Origin: Apteryx mantelli
Taxonomy: Eukaryota > Chordata > Aves > Apterygiformes > Apterygidae
Assembly (NCBI RefSeq): GCF_036417845.1
Contig: NW_027118693.1
Coordinates: 4,846,001-4,910,000, forward strand
Reading direction: 5' to 3'
DNA: 64,000 nt
Positions 55,651 to 64,000 of this stretch are shown piece by piece (the stretch's first letter is position 1; each line of letters begins with the position of its first letter). The position numbers were made by a program, and so were the translations under genes. Under the pieces are notes generated by a model. The model ran no database searches. It saw nothing but the letters and a program-made list of their open reading frames with translations, and had not been told where the DNA came from.

Positions 55651-58600
55651 TCAGGAACTGAGGCAAAAGTGACCTCACAACCACAAACACCAGCCATGTG
55701 CTTAGGACTGGCCTATCAGGCACTCAGCCACAAGTGACATCACAACCACAAACTGCACACACGTGACCAGCACTGGCCTATCAGGCACTGAGACACAAGG
55801 GACATCACAAACACAAACTGCAAACACATCATCAGCATTGGCCTATCAGGCACTGAGCCACAAGGAACATCACAACCACAAACTGAAGCCATGTGACCAG
55901 CACTGGCCTATCAGGCACTGAGGCAAAAGTGACCTCACAACCACAAACTACCGCCACATCACCAGCACTGGCCTATCAGGCACTCAGCCACAAGTGACCT
56001 CACAACCACAAACTGCAGCCATGTGACCAAAACTGGCCTATCAGGCACTGAGCCACAAGTGACATCACAACCACAAACCCCACCCACAGGACCAGCACTG
56101 GCCTATCAGGCACTCAGCCACAAGTGACATCACAAACAAAAACTGCACCCACATCACTACCGCTGGCCTATCAGGCACTGAGCCACAAGTGACCTCACAA
56201 CCACAAACTGCACACACACCACCAGCACTGGCCTATCAGGCACTCAGCCACAAGTGACATGACAACCACAGACTGCACCCACATCACCAGCACTGGCCTA
56301 TCAGCCACTGAGCCACAACTGACCTCACAACCACAAACTGCACACACAGGACCAGCACTGGCCTATCAGGCACTGAGCCACAAGTGACATCACAAACACA
56401 AACTACAGCCACTTGACTAATACTGGCCTATCAGACACTGAGCCACAAGTGACATCACAACCACAAACTGCACCCACATCACCAGCACTGGCCTATCAGG
56501 CACTCAGCCACAAGTGACATCACAAACACAAACTGCAGCCATGTGACCAAAACTGGCCTATCAGGCACTCAGCCACAAGTGACGTCACAGCCACAAAGGG
56601 CAACCACAATACGAGCACTGGCCTATCAGGCACTCAGCCACAAGTGACATCACAGCCACAAACTGCACACACACCACCAGCACTGGCCTATCAGGCACTC
56701 AGCCACAAGTGACATCACAACCACAAACTCCACCCACATCACCAGCACTGGCCTATCAGGCACTGAGCCACAAGGGACATCACAAACACAAACTGCACCC
56801 ACAGCACCAGCACTGGCCTATCAGGCACTGAGACACAAGTGACATCACAACCACAAACTGCACCCACACCACCAGCACTGGTCTCTCAGGCACTGAGCCA
56901 CAAGTGACATCACAACCACAGACTGCACCCACAGCACCAGCACTGGCCTATCAGGCACTCAGCCACAAGTGACATCACAATCACAAACTCCACCCACATC
57001 ACCAGCACTGGCCTATCAACCACTGAGCCACAACTGACCTCACAAGCACAAACCCCACCCACAGGACCAGCACTGGACTATCAGGCACTCAGCCACAAGA
57101 GACCTCACAATCACAAACTGCACCCACAGGACCAGCACTGGCCTATCAGGCACTCAGCCACAAGTGATATCACAAACACAAACTGCACCCACATCACCAG
57201 CACTGGCCTCTCAGGCACTGAGCCACAATTGACCTCACAACCACAAACTGCACCCACATTACCAGCGCTGCCCTATCAGGCACTCAGCCACAAGTGACAT
57301 CACAACCAGAAACTCCACCCACATCACCAGCACTGGCCTATCAGGCACTGAGCCACAAGTGACATCAAAACCAAAGACTGCACTCACAGAATCAGCACTA
57401 GCCTATCAGGCACTGAGCCACAAATGACATCACAACTACAAAATGCACCCACACCACCAGCACTGGCCTATCAGGCACTGAGCCACAACTGACCTCACAA
57501 CCACAAACTGCACCCACAGCACCAGCACTGGCCTATCAGGCACTGAGCCACAACTGACCTCACAACCACAAACCCCACCCACAGCACCAGCACTGGCCTA
57601 TCAGGCACTCAGCCACAACTGACCTCACAACCACAAACTGCACCCACACCACCAGCACTGGCCTATAAAGTCACTGAGCCACAAGTGACATCACAACTAC
57701 AAACTGCACGCACATCACCAGCACTGGCCTTTCAGGCACTCAGCCACAAGTGACATCACAACCACAAACTCCACCCACATCACCAGCACTGGCCTATCAG
57801 GCACTGAGCCACAAGTGACATCACAAACACAAACTGCACCCACACCACCAGCACTGGTCTCTCAGGCACTGAGCCACAAGTGACATCACAACCACAGACT
57901 GCACCCACAGCACCAGCACTGGACTATCAGGCACTGAGCCACAAGGGACATCACAACCACAGACTGCACCCACAGCACCAGCACTGGCCTATCAGGCACT
58001 CAGCCACAACTGACCTCACAACCACAAACTGCACCCACACCACCAGCACTGGCCTATAAAGTCACTGAGCCACAAGTGACATCACAACTACAAACTGCAC
58101 GCACATCACCAGCACTGGCCTTTCAGGCACTCAGCCACAAGTGACATCACAACCACAAACTCCACCCACATCACCAGCACTGGCCTATCAGGCACTGAGC
58201 CACAAGTGACATCACAAACACAAACTGCACCCACACCACCAGCACTGGTCTCTCAGGCACTGAGCCACAAGTGACATCACAACCACAGACTGCACCCACA
58301 GCACCAGCACTGGACTATCAGGCACTGAGCCACAAGGGACATCACAACCACAGACTGCACCCACAGCACCAGCACTGGCCTATCAGGCACTCAGCCACAA
58401 CTGACCTCACAACCACAAACTGCACCCACACCACCAGCACTGGCCTATCAGGCACTGAGCCACAAGTGACATCACAAACACAAACTGCACCCACACCACC
58501 AGCACTGGCCTATCAGCCACTGAGCCACAAGTGACATCACAAACAAAAACTGCACCCACAGCACCAGCACTGGACTATCAGGCACTCAGCCACAAGTGAC

Positions 58601-58915
58601 ATCACAATCACAAACTGCACCCACGTAAACCAGCACTGGCCTATCAGGCACTGAGCCACAAGTGACATTACAAACACAAACTGCAGCCAGAGCACCAGCA
58701 CTGGCCTATCAGGCACTGAGCCACAAGTGACATCAAAACCAGAAACTGCACCCACAGCACCAGCACTGGCCTATCAGGCAGAGAGCCACAAGTGACATCA
58801 CAACCAAAAACTGCACCCAGAGGACCAGCACTGGCCTATCAGGCACAGAGCCACAAGTGACATCACAACCACAAACTCCACCCACATCACCATTACTGGC
58901 CTATCAGGCACTCAA
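55650..58915 (+). repeat. 65-bp satellite array, homogeneous core
   Basis: About 50 head-to-tail copies at a regular 65-bp spacing, judged from the recurring GGCCTATCAGGCACT block (for example at 56,101, 56,166, 56,231, 56,296 and 56,361). Each monomer also holds GAGCCACAAGTGACATCACA (or CTGACCTCACA), an ACCACAAACTGCACCCACA-type block and CACCAGCACTG. Single-base variants such as ACTCAGCC against ACTGAGCC and GACAT against GACCT are mixed along the array. Because 65 is not a multiple of three, reading frames rotate; open frames here are by-products. Confidence 0.97.
57661..58442 (+). repeat. two tandem copies of a 391-bp higher-order satellite unit
   Basis: 57,661-58,051 and 58,052-58,442 appear identical. 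Each is six monomers (6 x 65 + 1), marked by the rare GCCTATAAAGTCACTGAG start, a CTTTCAGGC monomer, a GGTCTCTCAGG monomer and a GGACTATCAGG monomer in the same order. Confidence 0.9.
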
Positions 58916-59390
58916 CAGAAGTCACCTCACAAATACAAAAAAGGAGCATTTGGGCTCCTAGTGGCTTAGCAGATACTGAGGCTGAATGACTCCACAAACA
59001 CAAGCAGCAGCAATATGCAGCAAGCTGGAATGTCAGGTCCTCAGGCTCAAGTGACCTCACAGGCAGCCATGAAGCCAGATATCTGCGCCTGGCCTCTTTG
59101 GGACTAAGGCACATTTGACCTCAACAAGCACAAACAGCAGCAATGTGCATGCTGATCGCCAATCACATACCGATGCACAACTGACCACAAAAGCACCAAC
59201 AGCAGCAATGGGCCTGCTCCCCCTTTAGGAAGCATGGAGACACAAGAGACCTCACCATCATCACCAAAGCTATGGGCATGCTGTTGGCCTACCAGCTTCA
59301 GACGCACAACTCACCTCACAAGCATAAAAGGCATCAACCTGCCTGATGCTGCCCTATCTGGGACTGAGTCACAAGGGAGCTGAAAAGTGC
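58916..59390 (+). repeat. degenerate right edge of the satellite array
   Basis: Diverged copies of about 65-75 bp continue (GTGACCTCACAGGCAGCC, TTTGACCTCAACAAGCACAA, CAACTCACCTCACAAGCA), often with a CAGCAGCAATG block that is absent from the core. Confidence 0.75.
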
Positions 59391-61040
59391 AAACCTTCAC
59401 AGAAGAAAAGCTCACCTGGGCCATTCTCACGTCCTTCGATTACGCTGTGATCACTCCACACAGAACAGTCTTCTGCAAAAGGCTTTCATCTCCTGGCAAG
59501 ACTCTCTCCAGATCATGCGACAGCTCCACTCTTCACCCTGGCGACAAATCACAAAAGGGAACGATTGGTCTCGCTTTTCCTTTAGTACCATCAAGTCCCA
59601 GCTGGGAGCCTTTGCACTGCAGCACCTGCACAATGACAGCAGCATGCCACTTCCATTTCTAGTGCATTTCTAGGGACAGAGATCAGCTGAGGCAGCAGCT
59701 GCACTGCAAAGGGTTTCTGACACTCTCAGATCAGATCAGCGCTGCACCAGGCATCAACCTGATGCCAGACCTCTGCTCTGACACCTACTCTACAAACATA
59801 TTGCCTCTGCCCCACACTGCTGCCTCTTCTGCTAGACACAACCAAGTGCCAGCAAGAACAGATGCATGCAGGACACTCGCCACTTGCACACTCCACAGCC
59901 ACTGCTCTGCTCGCTGCCTTCCCTTGGCTCCTCAGCCCAGACACTCAGGGAAGCTCTTGCAGTTACACCACAAGGTGGCCAAGGCACTCTAGGCTCACAA
60001 GGCCTGTGCAAATGAGCAGCACAAGATCAGGCACAGAGCTGCCTCCTTGGGTGATGCTGCTCTTTTCAGAGGGAAGGATCCTGCTTGCTTTGGGCACAGC
60101 AGGCTGCTGCTTTCCACCCCCATCCCCTCAGGAAGCTCCAGCTAGGGATGCGGGCATGGCGATTTTCTTTAGTAATATAAAAGTTACAGATACAATGCAG
60201 AAACAGTTGAGAGTCCTGAAGGCCTCCTCAACCCACAGTAACCTCCGTTCCTTTCCTTAGTTACTTGCACAAGGAGCCCCAGGGAAGGGAAAAAGGGTGC
60301 AGAGCCTTTGAAATGAGGCCCAAGGAATGAGGCAGCCCCACACTGGATGGCTGCTGAAATGCCAGCTCTCCTGCTTGCGCAGCCTCTGCAGCAGCAGTCC
60401 GGGCTCCACAGCTGCCTTCACAGAGCACGGAGGGCTGGGTGCCACGGGCAACCTGGCCCTGGGCACATCTTCACCCCTCCCAGAGCCAGCAGCCCAAGAG
60501 CTCTGAGACTTCCTCAGGTCAAGCTATGGACGCTTTGGGGCACTCACAAAAGGCACTCAAGACATGCGGGCATCTATTATAAGGCACTTGGACTCATCCT
60601 GTATGGCACCACAACCTCCTAGGAAAAGGAGGGGGCACAATAGCATTTCCTGAGCGGGCTGGCAGTAACAGCAGTTGTGGGATGTAGAATTTGCAGCACA
60701 GGAGGTTAACCCACACCCCAAGTCACCCAGGGAAGACAGGCGCATTTATGGAAGCCTTCGCATCCATACGTAGCCTCTTCTCAGTCACTTGCAGCTGCTT
60801 TCACAGAGGGCTCACGATGCTGGCCAAGATGTTGACAGGTACAGGGACACAGCCTGGCATCCTGCCTCCATCCTCAGGGGCTCTAGCACTGCACTGGGAA
60901 CCTCATGAGTGGAGCAACCTAGAAAGAAAGAAAGAATCCGAGTGTAACTGTCAGTTCTGCTGGCCTTACAGATTCGCAACAGGCAGGGGCAAATGTCTCC
61001 CCTCTGTGCTGAGCTCTACTGGTGAGAACACAGCCAGCAG
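59391..61040. other. no gene seen
   Basis: Moderately GC-rich DNA without a recognised gene, CR1 or tandem repeat. Confidence 0.3.
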
Positions 61041-61283
61041 GGCCACCAAGACGTTCTGCCCCTCTTTTTGGCAAACGTGAGACCATGTCTGTATACCAGC
61101 TCCCATTTGGGCTCTCCAGTTCTGCAAAGGCACTAACACACTGCAGGCAGTCCAGCACAGGGCCACCAAGACATTCTACCCCTCTTTTTGGCACAGGTGA
61201 CACCATGTCTGTATACCAGGTCCCATTTGGGCTCTCCAATTCTGCACAGGCACTAACACACTGCAGGCAGTCCAGCACAGGGA
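61041..61283 (+). repeat. 120-bp tandem duplication
   Basis: GGCCACCAAGACGTTCTGCC at 61,041 recurs at 61,161 (GGCCACCAAGACATTCTACC), and its start recurs at 61,281 (GGACACCAAG), giving two full units of exactly 120 bp. Shared internal blocks include CCCTCTTTTTGGCA, CATGTCTGTATACCAG and CACTAACACACTGCAGGCAG. Confidence 0.9.
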
Positions 61284-61600
61284 CACCAAGATGGTCAGGG
61301 GCTGCAGCGTGGGGCATAAAAGGAGAGGCTGCGAGAGCTGGCTTTGTTCAGCCTAGACAAGAGAAGGCCAACGGAGATCTTCATGCTGTGCACAGCTACC
61401 TTATGGAGGGCACAGAGAAGACGGAGCCGGATTTTCTTGGAGGTGCACACTAGTAGCATGAGAGGCAACAGGGACAAATCGGACAACGGGAAATGCTTCT
61501 GAGACATTATGAAGAAACCTTTTTCTCCGTGATGGTGGCCAAACTGCGGCACACAGATCCAGAGAGGTTCCCAGATCTCCATCCTTGGAGAGAATCAAAA
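61284..61600 (+). mobile_element. CR1-like fragment, ORF2 C-terminal region
   Basis: CCAAGATGGTCAGGGGCTG, AGCCTAGACAAGAGAAGGCC, GGAGATCTTC and later TTTTTCTCCGTGATGGTGGC fit the order of a CR1 ORF2 tail in + orientation. Diverged; the 120-bp tandem unit adjoins its 5' side and shares its CAGTCCAGCACAGGGCCACC block. Confidence 0.6.
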
Positions 61601-64000
61601 CTTCACCGGAAAAGGCCCCAAGATACCTCCTCTACTGGCACCTGCCTGGAGCAGGGCGTTGGAGCCCTGCTACCTCCACATGGCTCCCCCATTGCAGCCT
61701 CAAGGAATATGCTATTGTGAGACTCTTGCCAAAGGCACCAGAGGCTTTGCAGATGCCGCCTCCACCACTGAACAAGGACAGGTGTCTCAGAGCCACCCAT
61801 CGCCCTCACAGGCCTGACTTCTTGTGAGGGGGCATCTCCCCTCTCTGCAAGGCTCTGCGTAGGCACAACGTGCAGAAATGCCTCTGACTGCTTTCATTAA
61901 CTACCCATCTCGCTGAGGGACTGCAATGGATTAGCGTCTGAGATGGGAAGATGCAATGAGGGTCCAGATTCAACAGAAAGCCTTTAAGGAGGGAGAAGAG
62001 AACTCTCTCCAGCAGTCACTAAAATCCCAAAGACTCACGGAAGCATCAAACCCTTCCGAAACCGCAAGCCTGAACCTCAGCTGACAGAAACCACCAAACT
62101 GGGAGCAGCCCTGCCTCGCACCACGATGCTCCAAGGAGGCAACACGGTCACCAACAGTCCTCACCCAGCTCTCCCAGAAGGACACTGTGACGGCAGGCTG
62201 GGCCTTGGGAGCAAAGCACTGCTCTCTCCAGACACCTCCTCCCACGCTGAGCAGCAAAACACTGGCGCCACCACCCGGCTCCACCACAGGGCATCTCGCA
62301 CTGTAACACGCCGTTACCTCCACACCTCACAGAGGGTTGGCAACCAACACACGCCTCTGCATCAGCGACACACAGCCCACAGCACCACACATGGCAGCAC
62401 ACAGGCCACCCCAAGCACCCCACAACACACAAAACCCAACTCTCCAGACCTTCCATTCCCTTCTAGTCCTCCAAGGCCTTGCAACAGGCTCTGCCTCTGA
62501 ACAGCCACTCACAGCCCGGGGCCTGCTCACTTCCCACCTCCAGGAAGCAGAGATCAAGCGCTCTCACAGTGGCTGATCAGGCCAGCTCTTGCCTCTCGCT
62601 TGTGCCTCAACTTCTCTGAACAAGAAATCTCTTTCAAAATGTGGCCCATACCCTTTCTGGGGGGGTGACATTCCTTCTGTCTCCTCCAACTGCCTTTGCA
62701 CCCATTCTCCAATGACTGCATACGTGCACAGAAAATCAGAGACCCCTAAAGTGTTACAGTTCCCAACGTGTCATAAAAGCAGCTGGACACCTCAAAGACA
62801 GACACAGCATTCAGACCTTGCAGGAAAATCTCACAAGCTCCCTGCTCTTTTGACAGGGGCAACTTCTAAAGCACACACACCCTGGCAAGAAGAGATTATT
62901 CACACCACTGCTCACACCAGCACTACATTCACTTAGCAGCCTCAAAAGTCTAGCTGCACTCCCTAGCTGACTGCGAGGATGCTGCAAGCTTCTACTTAGC
63001 AACAAGTGGAAAGGCAAACTCCATGGCCATGCTCACCACAGAACATCATCTGCATTTGAAATGTAGCAGTATTAACTCAGGATGACGGAGTGGAATAAAA
63101 TTTGTGTCAGATAATGTGGAACATCCACTTCTGCTTGATTAATGAGTTGCATTTCTGTATTGCTCTAGAGCTCTGCAGGGGTCAATCCCTTCTCTGAGCA
63201 CACGCAACAAACCCAGAAGTGACCTCACCACCAGCATCCAAGCCATGCGTCTTCTCCTCACCTCTCAGCTGCTCACATAGAGGTGTCATCACATCACAGA
63301 TTCACATCAAGGCCTCATAATACTCACAATGCTCTGAAACACCCATTGCCTACCAGTTACTACACCAAAAGATTAGCTTCTGCTACGCATTATCAACACC
63401 TAGCCTATGAAACTTAAGAATTGCAGAACAGCCTGCAAGTAATTCTTGGCAACATTTTCTAATGGGAGGATTGCATGGGAACAGCAATCATGAAACTGAA
63501 GACAGCAGGGCCTCATGTCCCAGGCACAGGGAGAAGCCTTCCCACAACTCGGAACTCTGGTTCCTTCCCCAATGCTGAACAAAACCAGAAAATCCTCTAC
63601 ACATCCAGGACAACAAGCATTCTCCTATTTTAGGCCCTCACAATTGGAGACACGTGGAAGGACTCAGGCCAGGGCATATCAGTTGGCGAAACCAGCAGAG
63701 ACACAATTCAGCAACTCTTCACCCTGACCTAGGAGCATGGAAAGAACAACGGCAAGTGCAAGCACTGGCCGTTCATCAACTTTCAAGGCCCCTGACAAGC
63801 AAAACAGCTCACACTTACAGAGCTCTTCTGCAAACACCCTTCACCCTGCTGCCAGGCTCACAGGTCTCGGCGCAAAGCAAGAGGCAGGGAGCAAAAACAA
63901 CGGCTAAGGCACGGCATGACATGCGGGCACAGCCTCTCTCAGAGACACTCGGAAATGCCGTTTTCACAACAGAAGACACCATTGGGAAGGGCCCCTTGTG
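61601..64000. other. no gene seen; one stray satellite-like copy
   Basis: No supported gene or element. A single degenerate satellite-like copy lies at about 63,190-63,260 (AGAAGTGACCTCACCACCAGC). Confidence 0.3.

Noticed and set aside
58271-58534. 87-codon open frame with Thr/Gln/His repeats
   Set aside because: It is a by-product of the 65-bp satellite; the frame rotates with each monomer.
55650-58915. CRISPR-like regular repeats
   Set aside because: Head-to-tail 65-bp satellite with no unique spacers, in a vertebrate genome.
62126-62500. 124-codon Thr/His/Pro-rich frame
   Set aside because: Low complexity, no start or splice context, no recognisable domain.

Overview
The window looks like a bird genome. 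Nearly all recognisable interspersed repeats are CR1 LINE fragments (3' ends and ORF2 pieces on both strands). The olfactory receptors include two copies of the OR14-like type that is expanded in birds. A gamma-type endogenous retrovirus (ERV) and a 65-bp satellite are also present. There are no operons, ribosome sites or CRISPR arrays. Species cannot be named from the sequence alone; a repeat-rich, olfactory-receptor-bearing part of an avian chromosome fits best.

Region 1 (1-5.7 kb): two exon-like blocks of an unrecognised host gene on the + strand (1505-1996 and 3288-4124). Both carry good splice signals and the same phase, but the first has an in-frame TAG. An old CR1 follows.

Region 2 (6.1-44.9 kb): a large inverted repeat. 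The outer arms (about 6.1-12.38 kb and 38.66-44.9 kb) are very similar. Each holds one OR14-like gene, pointing towards the window's outer ends on the left and the same way, by inversion, on the right. The left gene is open but has an altered DRY motif; the right gene has a normal DRY arginine but is frameshifted near TM6-TM7. Inward the homology continues (12.39-16.1 kb against 36.85-38.52 kb) at clearly lower identity, broken by insertions. The roughly 21-kb spacer holds CR1 fragments, an intact OR6/OR11-like gene (26,238-27,185) close to the centre, a gutted olfactory-receptor relic (30.25-30.78 kb), an ERV gag-like relic (35.1-35.6 kb) and a diverged direct repeat pair.

Region 3 (45-50 kb): a CR1 copy, a twice-frameshifted olfactory receptor pseudogene (48,094-49,056) and a candidate solo LTR (49,632-50,148).

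Region 4 (50.15-59.4 kb): a defective, minus-strand gamma-type ERV (50,254 to about 55,390) flanked on both sides by the same 65-bp satellite, but in opposite orientations. The right-hand array has about 50 homogeneous copies, an exact 391-bp higher-order duplication and degenerate edges.

Region 5 (59.4-64 kb): no supported gene; a 120-bp tandem duplication next to a CR1-like fragment, and one stray satellite-like copy.

Overall, two receptors could still encode full-length proteins (9,063-9,998 and 26,238-27,185), three are dead or dying, and the rest is repeat. Identity values below are by-eye estimates, not computed alignments.
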